Position numbers and translations under genes: made by a program. From NCBI GenBank assembly GCA_013054445.1, contig JAAMPI010000041.1:1-64000 (forward strand): DNA of 64,000 bases. The letters run 5' to 3'. Positions 22,607 to 35,715 of the stretch are shown here, piece by piece (positions within the stretch are counted from its first letter, which is position 1; each line of letters starts with the position of its first letter). This DNA is from Cudoniella acicularis (taxonomy: Eukaryota; Ascomycota; Leotiomycetes; Helotiales; Helotiaceae). Below the pieces are notes generated by a model, which searched no databases, was not told the DNA's origin, and saw only the letters and a program-made list of their open reading frames with translations.

Positions 22607-23926
22607 TTAAAGGATCAACTTTTGGAGATTCTTTTGAATGATCATATCCTGAACGGAGCTCATGGTGACCTTGAGTAGATCCGTATCGGTGGCATTTGTG
22701 AAATGGCCGTAGACGTCCCGATTAGAATTTCGATTAAGTGCAACAAATTTATCCATAAAATATTTGCTAGTTTGTTGCCAGCTTCCGGCATCGCCTTGAA
22801 AATCGTTGAAGCCGAACTTCGTAATTGGGCTGTTGACGATCTTCTCTTTGAAGAGATCAATTTTATTCATGAATAGGATGAGGGAGGAGTTCTTGAACCA
22901 ATGCGAGTTTGCGATGGATTCCCAGAGCATGAGAGCTTCTTGCATTTGGTTCTGTACCGGTTAGCTTTATTCTTAGCACCCGCCCGAATCCACTTACTCC
23001 GTCCTTGTCTTCGGCCAAGCATTGATCGTATCCACTAATGGCGACGAGGAACAACAAGGCATGGACATTTTCAAAGCAATGTATCCACTTCTTTCGCTCT
23101 GATCGTTGTCCGCCTACATCAAACATTCGATATTGTAAGGAACCGAGATCGAAGATAGTTTCTGTAATACCCGTTGTTCGCAGGCGCGCACGCAGGACAT
23201 CTTGGTCGGTTGGAATGAAATCTTTGCTAAACAAACGATCGAGATCTTCGAAAAAACTGGTTGGGGGGTTAGAATGTTCCAATCGGAATATTGCAGGACG
23301 GGAATGCACTCACTAGCCCAGATTATCGTGAAGTGCATATTCATTGCCCCGCGCGACGGTCTGTTTAACTCCAGGATCCTGCCATAAATCTTTGAATGCA
23401 CGCAGGTACTCGACTGGTATTGGCTCAAAGGGCCTCAGGTCTTTCTCTCGGACTATGACGGGAAGATGGACCTGAAAAGTGGGAAGATCAGTATGGAGGC
23501 GACGCGACCATCGGGAAGCACACTCACAGTTGTGTTTTCGGACTGGAACTCGATTCCCATCTCCTCCATAGCATCAATAATCATTCGCAGGCCATCCAAA
23601 AGGTTGTTGAAGATGATAACTCTCCACTCCTCCTTCTCTGCCTTCGATATGCCCTCCTTGGTGTAGATCAATTTCATCTGCTTCAATATCGTCGATTTAC
23701 CGCTCTCGCCGGCACCTGGAAAGCATTGCGATTAGCCAATGCCATGCGCAGACGGTGGCCTTATTCATTGTTGGAGGCGGAGGTGGAGGTGTAGGTGTAG
23801 GTGTGGCTTACCCAATAACAACAGCTTCACGACCTTTGCCATCTCCTTCTCATCCCGGTGGATCATCGCATCGATCTCTCTACTCTTCTTGTACTCGTCC
23901 TCATCCCGCCGTCCCCCGAAACACAT
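22607..23926 (-). CDS. Heterotrimeric G-protein alpha subunit (group II, GNA-2-like)
   Basis: Five exons on the minus strand (23812-23926, 23528-23715, 23314-23471, 22998-23256, 22607-22951) join in phase to 354 residues, the usual G alpha length. The start [14 protein letters not shown] is typical of fungal group II alpha subunits such as Neurospora GNA-2. It lacks Gly2 for myristoylation but has Cys2, which could be palmitoylated. GTPase motifs are complete: GAGESGKST (P-loop), RLRTTGITE (switch I, with the Arg and Thr), [12 protein letters not shown] (switch II with catalytic Gln), NKIDLF (base binding), and TNATDTD where most family members have TCATDT. It couples a seven-helix receptor to downstream signalling at the plasma membrane. 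A gene-free 5' region of about 1.8 kb separates it from the divergent spermidine synthase gene. Confidence 0.95.
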
Positions 23927-25692
23927 CTTGATTGATTGAGGCGTGGTGAAAGAGTTGAGAAGGTTCTGTTTGCACGAAGCGCGATAGACACTGGACACCG
24001 GACGGGAGGTTGTGTTGGTTCGTGGGTTCGTGAGAGGTCGCTTCGCCACAGAAAGAGGGAATCCGCAGTTTTAAAGTATCAAGTGTGAACGACACATGGG
24101 AAAATGCAGGCGGAAGGGGGGCACGCCAAAATGCAAAATGCTTGTCAGCGCTGCACGGATGTAGAAGCGCAACTGACTCGGCCCACAAGAGTACCGTCCC
24201 GAAAGCGGTTGGAGGTCACGGCAACAGCGAAGTCCTAGATGGGGGAGTGAATGGGCGGATACGATGATTTCGTGGAGTTGTGGAGGTGAATGTGAGTCGT
24301 GTTTCGGACGGCGACGGGTTGGCTGGGTTCGAAGCTCTGGAGATGACAGCTGCAGGCTTTCCTGGTTCCAAATTGGCGTGGTATCTAGTCGGTGCAATGC
24401 TTGCGGTGATTGCGGTGCTTGCTTGGCTTTGGCTAAAGGCGACAGGAGTGTTTCTGCGGAGTCGGAGGCTGGGACTTTAGTACCACGGCAATGTACAGGA
24501 GTAGCACAGTAGTGAGTGCCACGAGCAGTAGCAGCAGCGCCTAGTGAGATTGATGCAGACAGGAGGCAGGCCTGGAAGACGGTGGAAAAGGGTATTATTG
24601 TTGTGGTTGACGGAGCGCACCTAGGTAGCTCGTAAGGCGCAGCTGTTGGCTGCAGCACGCTTCTACTTCTACGGACTATAGTACTACTACTCTAGCTGCC
24701 TAGGCCGCCAAGCTCAAGGGCGTACCTAGGTACTTGTACTGTACCTCGTCCTCGTGCAGCTACCTCCGTACCCAGGGAGTATCTACTACCTAGTTAGGCA
24801 GCGTGTACATGTAAAGCGTGGAGCCCTACTGGTCTGAATCGTGCGACAGGAGTTTTGGTTCTGCCGGTGCTTGCACAAGGTCGCCTGAGGCTCCTCTGGG
24901 CGTTGAGTAGTGAACACGCTGAACTCTATTGACTGGCCTGTACCTCCGCAAAATGCATACGGTGCAGAGCGTGGTTAGATGAGCACGACGTCGGGGCTAA
25001 GTCTGAGACTTCTGGGGGGGGGTTCTTGGTACGGTGATGTACAGAACTGTGGGAATTGGGAATTGGGGGGTGTTGAATCTGGAGGACGCCCGCATGAAGA
25101 CGGGCTCTGGGCGTTGATAGGCGAAGCAGGCGTAACAAGGTTGGCGAGGCCTAAACAGGCGCACTGCGGAGACACTAAAATGACTAAACGCAGCTTAAAG
25201 ACGCCATCAGCGGGAGTCCAAGAGGCAGGCCCGAATCGCGTGGCATGCTGCTGATCGGAGGGGCAGTAAATAAAGCCCGACGGGGATTGGGTGCTGCCAG
25301 CAAAAAAGAACGAAAATTTTTAGATTCAGTACGGCCGGCCGCATGGCTATCGCTGTGCGCGAAATAAAATCTCTACACCTTACCAACGTCACGTCTCTTA
25401 ATTAGTTCATCTCCATCTCTCCTACAAGAACCCCTCCTCACCTTCTTTTGCTTCTACCCCTCCTTTCACCGGATTACACCCAGCTTACGAAGTAATCGAC
25501 CCCAACCCAACCCAATCCAGCCTCAGCTCCAGCTCCAGCTGCTCTGCTCTGCAACCTTCTTTCTGCTCTACTACCCTCCAAAGGCAACCTTTCTTGTCCC
25601 CCATCCACGGGTCACAGCACCGCGCATTGCATATCACCTAACATCTAACACGCTCGCTCAGCCTCGCCAATTGCTCAACCTGCTCGTCCAGC
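23927..25692. other. Shared upstream region of G alpha and spermidine synthase genes
   Basis: Both genes read away from this stretch. It contains CCTAGGTAC-type words near 24610-24800 and a long pyrimidine-rich tract near 25410-25640 just before the spermidine synthase start. A 195-codon frame at 24071-24658 (minus) has low-complexity composition and no family signature, so I do not call it a gene. Confidence 0.6.
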
Positions 25693-27190
<1,498 letters not shown>

Positions 27191-28558
27191 GTGGCTTGTT
27201 ACCTAAGGGTATGCTTATTCTGGCTTCTGCTTCTCTGCAAGTTTTCGTGCCGTGTAAGTGGAGATTTTAGGACGAGTCATTCATCGGAGGGGAGGGGTGG
27301 GGAATTCTTGCTTCGCTATGATACCATGATGGGATGAACGGATGGGCGGTGCTTGTTGTGGGTGGTGGCTGGGGACATGAAACGAGGGTCATTCGCCACG
27401 AAACGACACGATGACGAGACAAGCACAAAAGTTCACAAAAGTTACATATACATTTTTGCTTTTTCCCCCCGAAGCTTGAAATGCTTCTTTTCCGCCAAAA
27501 ATTAGATTTGATAAAAATAGACTCGCCGTTTTTTTCCCGCCTCCCATCTCCCGACGCCTTACTTCCTCCCCTCTCGCAGAAAAAAAAGGGAAAGGAGAGA
27601 ACTCTATTCCCATGTCCCAATCTATAAAGTCTCCATTCCTTCCCCCTCTCGTACAAAGTAAGTATCACTCTAATCCTTTCCTACCACTTTTTAATTTATC
27701 ATCATTATTATTTTCCCTCGCTTTTTAATCCTTTTCAATTTTTCTCATTCTAGCTTCTATTGTGTTGCTATGCAGTACTCTTGTTACTTTATTAGAAGTG
27801 AAGCTAGATTGCACACAGTAGGTAGGTAGGTGAAATTATCACAAGTAAATGTAGTCTTTTAACTATGTACACCATGTTTGTATGTATCTCGATCGATCGA
27901 TCGACTCAGGGAGGGATGGATAATCTTGCTTAAGCGCCCAATCTAATCTAACCGCGCCGCATTGGGTTATTCGTGTGTGCCCTGTGCCCTGTTCCCTGTG
28001 CGGTGGTATTTCGGTTTTGTTATGCTGTTACAAAAGGGGGTGGCTGGTTATATTTACTCCCTTACTCTCTTACCCCCTCATCGCCCCTCGTGAGTTATTT
28101 ATTAAACGAGCTCTGTGTATGTACAATGTATCAGCCCAAAGTAATGTAGCGAGACCAGGGTATTCCAGGCTGGCACAGACCAGAAAGTAAACAAACTCAA
28201 CTTTTTATTGGCTTTTACCCCTTGCCTGTGGCTGTCTCGCTACGTTGTTTTGGCCTGATACGCTGTACCTGGTTATGTGTAGATGAGGCGTATAGTGCGA
28301 GTGAGTGATTGGCACAAGGAAGGATGCACAAGTAGGAAGGGTGAGGGTTCCAGGGGAGGGGTTTAAGCGCCGGGGAGATGGGACGATGGAAGATGGGATG
28401 TTTTCAATGCTAAATCGGGTTGGGGTTGCGTTGCGTTGGGTTAAAATTAGGATTCGTGGTATATTTACGTTATGTATTATTTACCTCCGTAGCAAAATTC
28501 AAGGAAGCTACAATTCTCTATATACGTTTTTCAAAATACAGAACAGTAAACGACGAAT
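27191..28558. other. Intergenic
   Basis: Downstream region of spermidine synthase. Low-complexity tracts such as taggtaggtagg near 27820 and gatcgatcgatcga near 27892. No supported gene. Confidence 0.55.
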
Positions 28559-29110
28559 TTACGCATCTTCCTCAAACTTACAACCCCCCGCACTAACATC
28601 AGGATAAACATCCCACCTCCTCTGCTCATAAACCGGAATACCCTTCCTCGCACTCTCAATCTCCTCCCCTTTAAGCTCCGCATACACGATCTCCTCTCCC
28701 TCCCCCGCCTCAGCTAGCACCTTGGCCATAGGATCACACACTAAACTATGGCCCCACGCATGATAGCTCGCTGCTAAATCCCTCGCTGGACTACATAGCG
28801 CGACGTATAATTGATTGTCCATAGCTCTTGCCTGCCCTTGTAAGCGCCAGTGTAAGGGACCGGTGGTGGTATTGAATGCGCCGGGGTAGATGAGGGCGAA
28901 ACACCCTTTTCGAGCGGCGATCATGGCGAGTTCTGGGAAGCGGATGTCATAGCAGATGGCGATGGCTATCTTGCCGTATTCTGGGAGGTCTAGAATGGTG
29001 ATTTTGTTTCCTGGGGAGAGAATGGAGCTTTCTTTGAAGGTTATTTTTCCTGGGATGGAAATGTCGAAGAGGTGGACTTTGCGGTGGGTGGGAGGATGTG
29101 ACGAAGAGGG
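28559..29110 (-). pseudogene. 5'-truncated omega-amidase / nitrilase (NIT2-like)
   Basis: An open minus-strand frame of about 180 codons carries the C-terminal two thirds of a nitrilase-superfamily enzyme: HRKVHLFDISIPGKITF (catalytic Lys), ILDLPEYGKIAIAICYDIRF (catalytic Cys), GCFALIYPGAFNTTTGPLHW, QARAMDNQLYVALCSPARD, and EQRRWDVYPDVSAGG. It ends at TAA/TGA 28559. A TAA at 29111-29113 closes the frame upstream, and the sequence beyond (29114-29400) shows no nitrilase N-terminus. The catalytic Glu and the first beta strands are therefore missing. NIT2-type enzymes hydrolyse alpha-keto-glutaramate and related omega-amides. As it stands it cannot be active. An N-terminal exon hidden far upstream is possible but was not seen. 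Confidence 0.75.
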
Positions 29111-29113
29111 TTA

Positions 29114-30771
29114 ATACTGTTAAGGCTGAGAGGGAGAGTGTGGAGTTTACGACGAAGTGGATGAGTGAGTAAATAGGTGGGTCGGTTTTGGGATATAGCA
29201 ACTGAAGTGTTGGGAGAAGGAAGGTTTTAAGGCGTTGGTGGAGTTGAGATGGTTTTTTTGGTTGTGGATTTTGGGATAGGCAAAATGGAGTAAAAAGTAA
29301 TAATAGCCGTTTGAGGTCAGTAGAATAATTAGAATTAATCAGAATATAACACAAAGGTATCATCCTTATTTGAGTGCATCTCACTCATGGTCCACAAATC
29401 AGATCCATTAGTCAGAACATACCCTCACCTCCGGGGTTCTTGACCGCCATCTGCGACTTTCTCGCGCAGCAAACTAACTATGGGGAGCCGTTTGAGCTGC
29501 AAAGAAATCTCATGAAGCATGAAACAAGGAAACTTGATTTTAAGTTGGAGTTCTATTGACACGAAATGCGAAAACGGAAAGGAGAGTTTGGGGAAATGAT
29601 CGATGGGCTGCAGATTGTAACCGGGGAAACCTAGAATAGGCGCAAGAAACATGTTCCCTACACTTCGTATCTACGGATCAAAGCCTACCCTAAATTTCAG
29701 TATCTCGTCGTCTATCTCGGGAGCTCTAAGCGATCGTATTCAATTGACTATTGGTTGCTCTTGTCTATTCAGTGAGGTTCTTATTGTTTGGTGGCTTTTA
29801 AGAGTTGGAAGTTAAAATTTTGGAATCACGAACTCATAGCATCACAAAAACACTTTAAAATAGAAACTGTTTAGAGGCTATCATGAAAAGAAATACTGTT
29901 CATGAATGAACATGTAGATTTTGGTTCTTTTCTAGGTCTTGCACCCTTTTTAGAGAGGTGAATAAAGTGCGATGAGTTTCATTATTTCAGCTGCTACTGT
30001 TCAAGTGAGCTAATAGAGCGCTAAACACTAACAAATTAATGTAAGGGATTTTAGAAAGCCCGAACACTTTTCCATAAGGCCAATGATTGCGGAGAAAACT
30101 ACGCTTGTTCAATAGTCAAACCAACGCACGCTATGTTGGTGACTTTCTGCTGTGAGATGGAAATTTCCGAATGGATAAGCAGAATACAATGAAGCATTCA
30201 CTTGTGAATGGCTTTCTAGAGCAGCGTGATGCGGCAATGCCTGCTTTGAATGAATTGGGCCGGGTAATATTGTCCCACGTAGGATCGCTTCTCTTTTGTC
30301 CAAGTCTGCTAAGGGGTTGTTTAAGCAATGAATTCTTTTATACTACGGTATCCACTTCCGTCACTAATCGCTCTATTTTGGAATTATTCTTCCTAAAACA
30401 GCGAATAGGTGGTTGTGCTTAGGAATAACTGAACTTGAATTAGTGAATTAAAGTTGCTAAAACAAGTGCGAATAACTAATTATTTCCTATTAATAGTTCT
30501 TATATTATACAGATAACAATTATATCTTGCTGGCGGTTGCTGCACAACAATTTTGTTATTGTTTTATCACCTCTGATGAATATGTTTCTTCTCTCCCCCC
30601 ATCCGCTCCCCCACCTCGAAAAAGTATAAATTCCTGCTTTTATTCCTGCTTCTTTGCTTGTTCAAATTCCACTTGATACACACAAGTATCTTCACGAAGA
30701 CTACTTACTATACTTAATCTTCACTACACCAAGTTACTTCCCCTCAGCCGAGACAGAATATTAAAGACAAA
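29114..30771. other. Intergenic
   Basis: Promoter and AT-rich sequence before the prenyltransferase relic, with a TATA-like tataaatt near 30625. No supported gene. Confidence 0.5.
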
Positions 30772-31694
30772 ATGTCTTCAACAACATTTCCAAGCCTCGA
30801 GGTTTTCCACGACCCGAACACCCCTCCTAACCAATTGGCCACCCTCGTATCCCCAACCACTCAATTCTGGTGGGAAGCAGGTAGAGCCTCCTTCTCGACC
30901 CTTCTTCAGAAATGCCAGTACTCCCCTTTCCTTCAAGACCACTATCTCCGCCTCTTCCAACTCGTTACAATACATTTCCCCTCCCCCTTTTCAGCACGCA
31001 AAACCAAGCTGAAAGCCGGGGAAGGGGCAGTCTACGAGCTCAGCTGGAATTATGATTCTGCGACTTCCGACTCTATTATGCGCTTCTCTTTCGATATATT
31101 TGGGTCTCCGCGAGCGCTGATCAAGCAACTTGCAGCCCAGGGATTTCTAAAACCGAGAAATGCAGATTTGAGACTGTTGGATTCAGCGTGGCCAGCTCAC
31201 AGGTCCTGAAATCGACATTGGACTCTAATGTATCGAGGAACTCTGGGACCTCCTTTTCGCACCATCTTCAAACTTTTCCCTAGACACAGAGCTTAAGACT
31301 CGTTCCGGCAAGTCACAGACCATCTGTCTTAACCTGGAAATGAGACCAGGTGTCGCCTTGCCTGCCCCAAAGCTGTATATCCAGCCTTCGCGATTTGGAG
31401 ATTGCCGAAACACTCCAAGGATGGTTTCGGAGTAAGGGTTTGATTGGAATGGGTGATTAAGCCCAGGATGTGGTGGAGATTTTAAAACATAGGGACTTGA
31501 CGAAAGGTGCAGGGGCCCAGACCTATATGACTTTGGCCGTGAAGAAGGGCGGATATCTAGCGGTGACGATGTATTTGTCGCCGCTCATCTGCGACACATT
31601 TAAGCTTGGAGAAGTTTCCGGTGTTGTTGTAGTTGAACAAACAGTGGGTTCCGTTGAAGAATCCAGACAAAGGACGGGGAAACTCGTAGTTTAG
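30772..31694 (+). pseudogene. DMATS-type aromatic prenyltransferase pseudogene
   Basis: The first 145 codons are open (MSSTTFPSLEVFHDPN) and carry N-terminal family features: FWWEAGRASFSTLLQKC, SPFLQDHYLRLFQLV, YELSWNYDSATSDS and MRFSFDIFG. After 31205 the reading moves frame: CIEELWDLLF, LNLEMRPG, PAPKLYIQPSRFGD, then another shift to AETLQGWFRSKGL and HRDLTKGAGAQTYMTLAVKK, then MYLSPLIC. There are in-frame TAA codons at about 31231 and 31456, frameshifts near 31205 and 31395, and an internal segment of the enzyme is missing. Intact members prenylate tryptophan or indole compounds in secondary metabolism and have about 400-450 residues. The intact 5' end with a normal start suggests recent loss. 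Confidence 0.8.
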
Positions 31695-32069
31695 TTGTAG
31701 CCTTGTAGAACTTGGAGAGAGTGAGCCAAGTGCATCAATGCGCAAAGCAAAGGATAGGCTGACATGCTTCAGTGGTCTTGATCGCTGGGTAGAGGGTAAA
31801 GGTTTCTAACTCATGCAACTTTGATGTACTTCATCACATCATTGGTTTATTGACCGTAACTACTATTCCCAAGAAATAGACTAGTAGATAGATGAATTCA
31901 AAGCACTCTACCTAGTACCTCATCCCCCCCAAAAATTTCGTTACAATGTGCCCAGTGTAATTATCCCAACAAGCCTAAAACAACCCTATAATTAAAGCAA
32001 AGCCTTCGCAATTAAACCCTGTTTCCCACTTCCAGATTCACCATCTGGTGAACAAAAGCCCTGTTTTCA
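31695..32069. other. Intergenic
   Basis: Short spacer between the prenyltransferase relic and the convergent RBR gene. Probably 3' UTR material. Confidence 0.5.
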
Positions 32070-33050
32070 TCACTGCGTACAAGTAGAATTGCAAGCACCC
32101 CACCTCCTTAAGCAATTATAACACCAATCCGCCTTACATCGACACGTCATATGCAGGCATCCTTCCACTCTCTCAATCAAATGGCTACATTTAGGGCAAT
32201 TTTTCCACCCAAGCTGTTTTCCCATTTCCTGAACTTGAAGGCTCTCCGTATCGTCGTCACAGACGCCTTTATGCCCAACACGTCTGCAAGACACGCAAGT
32301 TCTCTGCTTACATCCGATGCCTGTACAGACGGCTACGCGTCCCTGGATGGCTGAAGGAGGGATAAACTTGCCGCAAGTAGCCAGGGAGCAGTAAACTGGA
32401 TTCTTGGTCGATAGTTCAAAAATAAGGGCCTTGTATGATTTGCGCAATGGGAGAGGAAGGTAGCGCGAAATATGGCCGTGAGTCAGGGGAACTTCGAGGC
32501 CGCAACACTTGAATAATGTTCGCGATGTGAGTGCGGCTTGGAAGGCAACTGTTGTGGATAATTATTAGCTTTTTTCTGGGAGGAAAAGAGGGAAGTGCTT
32601 ACTTAAAATGCATCCCTGGCAGTATTCATGTGTGCAGTCCAGTGAGATCCGGGTGCTCCTTTCTCCAGGCTCCATACATGCAACGCAGATTACAGGATCG
32701 AGTAGCACTGGTCTTCTCCAGGTCTGAGAAGTCGGACGACTTTGATGATTTTTTTGAATCTGGTGACTCTGGGGGCTCTGTCGAATTCGAATTGGGAGAG
32801 GAGATTTTGGTTGACTTAAACGATTCGCCGATTCTTGCTGCTGTCGCCACTTCATCTCACGGAGTGACCTTAGTCGCTCTCTCTCTACCCTGGGGGTTCT
32901 CTCAATCTCCATCATCATTAGCATTCTCTGTTCGTCCCTTATCCTGATATCACCAACCGGTGTTGGCTCCCATCCCATGGCTACTGCCGCTGCAGCCCTG
33001 GCCAGCTGAGCCATTTTCTGAGCCTCATGGTTAGCAGTTTTCCTATACAT
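32070..33050 (-). CDS. RBR-type E3 ubiquitin ligase, N-terminus probably incomplete
   Basis: Two exons (32603-33050 and 32070-32548, intron GTAAGC...CAG) give 308 residues from the first in-frame ATG. A helical Arg-rich region (WEPTPVGDIRIRDEQ, TPRVERERLRSLREM) precedes RING1 (CVACMEPGERST, CTHEYCQGC, KCCG), the IBR (YCSLATCGKF, CTGIGCKQRTCVSC, HKGVC) and the Rcat/RING2 (CPKCSHLIERVEGCLHMTC with the transfer Cys in GCLH, CYNCLRRW). The protein would pass ubiquitin from an E2 through its own Cys to a substrate. A TTTCAG acceptor at 33057 points to at least one further upstream exon, but the DNA beyond is AT-rich and no exon was found. The gene may be truncated at its 5' end. Confidence 0.8.
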
Positions 33051-33071
33051 ATGAATCTGAAATAAACTCAC

Positions 33072-33891
33072 ATAATCTGAAAGATTGTTAAAAAAATTTT
33101 TTTTTTAAAGGGCTGCGCAATGGTTTCTACCGAGGTTGCTATGGAGCTTCAAGCATTTAATGTTATGCTCATGACACGTCCGCAGTCGTCTTAACTTCCC
33201 CTTGTTGGAATGATGATAGGATTTCCTAATATCTGGAGATCATTAAAAGGGCCTCAAATAAAGTTTTTTCATAAGTTTATGATATTGAAGTTCAAGTTAC
33301 GAGATAAGGCTGCGGACCGGGCGACTTTTGAGATAATGTGATGTGATAACTAAGAATAAACCAGGAAGACTCACGCCAGCCCCCAAAGCTCGACGCAAGT
33401 TGATTTGTTAGTCCCTATTCAACAAAGACGAATAAAAAGTGGAAGAAATAGGTGGCTAGGCTAGGTGCCTAAATGAGTCAACCACACTGCATTTTGCTCA
33501 AGCAGGCAAGCGAGGCAGCAGTCACGTGCAGGCCCCCCCCCTCTCTTTGGAGAGGCAGGAAGCGGTTCCCTTAAGGCTGCGACTTTCAAGCTCCTCTCTT
33601 CAAGGTTGAGGCATCCTACGGCTTGTTTTCCTAATTAAGTTACTAAATTTCTTCTTATACATTTCATGTTTTAATCTATCGCTATCCCGTTAGAGAAGAA
33701 AACTTGGACATAAGAGAGGAACATATCACATGTCTGAACGACGACACTAATCGTCAAGGCATTTCCGTAACTTAATACACAAACATCCTACTAAACGAAG
33801 AAACAAAAACCGTACATAAAGTTGGTGGGCTCTATAAGACCTTCCGACTACATATAAACCCTCTCCGGCCTTAGCCTCTGCGTATCGTCAG
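33072..33891. other. Intergenic, AT-rich
   Basis: Contains homopolymer runs (33085-33110) and a C run near 33534. No supported gene. It adjoins the solo LTR. Confidence 0.5.
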
Positions 33892-34450
33892 ACACCTGTT
33901 ACGGTTTTTTATCACGTGTAGTCCTAGGCTTAAGGCTCGGTGGTTTGCCTAGTAACACCATATAGAGAACCAGGGGCGTAAGGCATGAGAGTCACGTAAT
34001 GAGATCATATGACTAGAAGGGACCGAAGTGCCCGAGGACCACCAAGGGTCGGGCCTCGCGGGCCACTCTGGGCCATGGGCAGGAAGGTTCTATATAAGCA
34101 ATGGGTTTTCCTTAGATAGGAGCTTCGTGCTTAACTCAATATAGTATTTGGCAATACACTCCTATTCTTTATACTGTAGCGGGACTTCTGATTTATTACT
34201 CTCGTGTATACTACCAACACCCCAACGTCCTACCTTGATATTGCATCGGCGATATCATAAACGTTACAACACCGTTCCTAACACAGTCTTCCTAACCTCG
34301 CCTCCGGGATTAACATCCTGAATCATAACCTTCATCTCTCCTGTCATCCTCGCACGCTCCGCACTACGCGCAATCCCAACTATATCATTTGGCAACTTCA
34401 TATATCTGCTCAGCCTCGCCAGACTATTCGCAAAGCCTAGAATATCGAGG
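33848..34450 (-). pseudogene. Unknown coding frame split by a solo LTR
   Basis: On the minus strand, from an AG acceptor at 34451, a frame reads LDILGFANSLARLSRYMKLP, GIARSAERARMTGEMKVMIQ and NPGGEVRKTVLGTV up to the LTR edge. If the LTR and one copy of its target duplication are ignored, the frame continues SDDTQRLRPERVYM to a TAG at 33848-33850. The smooth continuation on both sides shows this was one coding exon before insertion. The insertion lies about 14 codons before the stop. The family is not recognised, and upstream exons (34451-35250) could not be joined, so the gene may already have been a fragment. Confidence 0.6.
33897..34268. mobile_element. Solo LTR of a retrotransposon with target duplication
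   Basis: The 372-base element begins TGTTACGG and ends ACGTTACA, so it has TG...CA ends with near-perfect inverted termini. It is flanked by the 5-base direct repeat ACACC at 33892-33896 and 34269-34273. A TATA box (tatataag, 34091-34098) suits an LTR promoter. No internal retrotransposon sequence is present, so it is a solo LTR left by recombination between two LTRs. The intact ends and perfect duplication suggest fairly recent insertion without strong RIP. Confidence 0.85.
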
Positions 34451-35715
34451 CTGAATGCTTAGATTTCTCAGATCATACCCGCAACACCCGAAATCTAAAT
34501 AGAAATTTGAAAATTTTAGAAGGAAAACGGAGAAATTTTTAGCTGACATGCAGATTGTTAGAAAAAGAGAGTTCCGTTATTCTTGTGCCGCGTTGCACTT
34601 TGTAGACAATAGACGGGAACCAAGTTTGATGAGATATAAAATTTGTCTTCAGAATCAATACGTCGACAGGTGCCGTACCATGCAGGTTACTCGTTCCGTG
34701 GCTGTCGGTCACCAATACTTAGCTGTCACTCCGCCCGAGTTCCGAATAACAATGAAATGTTTGTGATGGGCCGCCACAACGAAGAGTCAATGTCGCAGCC
34801 AAGCATTGATGTTGCAGGACAAGGTGCATTGCCCCTGCGCCGGGGACTCTTGACGGTACCGGCGGTTTCGAGTGTCTTGGTAACGGCTTGAGACTTCTCT
34901 TGGTCCTTGCCATGGCAGAAGTGTGTCGTAGGTCGGCTGTGCAAATCTGAAGTGGCGTCACAACTCCTGTAAGGTTGCTCGGTTGTAGATTGTATTCGCA
35001 GAGGCCCAGGGTGAATCTGTTGCAATTGAAGGAGCCAAATAATTGCTGATTGATAATTCTTGAAGAATTGTGTGAGAAAAAGTTGAAGCGATTCTCAAGA
35101 AATAAGCCGGTGTCACAGGGCAGAAAAGGCACGCTAGACTAGAAGAGTCTCTTGGCTCGCCCGGCAACGCTCTCCGAGCCATGCGCTCATGTTTCGGAAA
35201 TCGTTCGACCTCGGCCTGCTGAAGGTCAAGATCCCTCACATCCCTCAAATCCATTCAGCCTTGATGGCTTGCTTCGCGGCTTGATCATACGATTACACAG
35301 AGTCTGAGATTCGGGACCTGGGAGGTGCCCAGGCTTTGCGGCTTTCAGCCCGAAGCCTCGGAGGAGGCGGGAGAAACACTTCGAAGGGTAAATAACCTTA
35401 AAGTAAACAGGGTAAAATGCTGAAATGTATCAATTCTTAAAAGCTTTCTCGAGAAGTTTTATTAAAATTAATTCGAGTTTGAATACGTAGTAAAATAATT
35501 ATTTTGAAGTGTTTGTACTTCTTCACGACCTCGCCTGAACAGTACAAAGAAAAAAGGAAAATTCAGTTCAAGAAATTAAAATTAATTCTCTCTAAGATTT
35601 TTCTCTACTCTATTCCAATGAATGTGCTGCATCACCCTCAAAAGCTGTACAAATATAAGCTCGGCTGTCAAGAAGAATAAAATAATCGTCACGGATTTCA
35701 TCTGTTGGCTCGACT
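34451..35715. other. Intergenic
   Basis: Open frames here (34719-35132 and 34726-35025, minus) overlap each other and show no domain. The right part (35400-35590) is AT-rich and holds an inverted copy of the dispersed AT-rich motif. Confidence 0.5.
35480..35515 (-). repeat. Dispersed AT-rich motif, inverted copy
   Basis: The reverse complement contains caaacacttcaaaataatta followed by a tac-containing A/T tract, like the copies at 14511, 62115 and 62915. Confidence 0.35.

Noticed and set aside
24071..24658. 195-codon minus-strand frame upstream of the G alpha gene
   Set aside because: Low-complexity Pro/Ser/Arg composition, no motif, and it occupies the promoter and leader region of a well-supported gene.
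34719..35132. 137-codon minus-strand frame
   Set aside because: Overlaps another frame on the same strand, has no recognisable feature and cannot be joined to the LTR-split exon at 34450.
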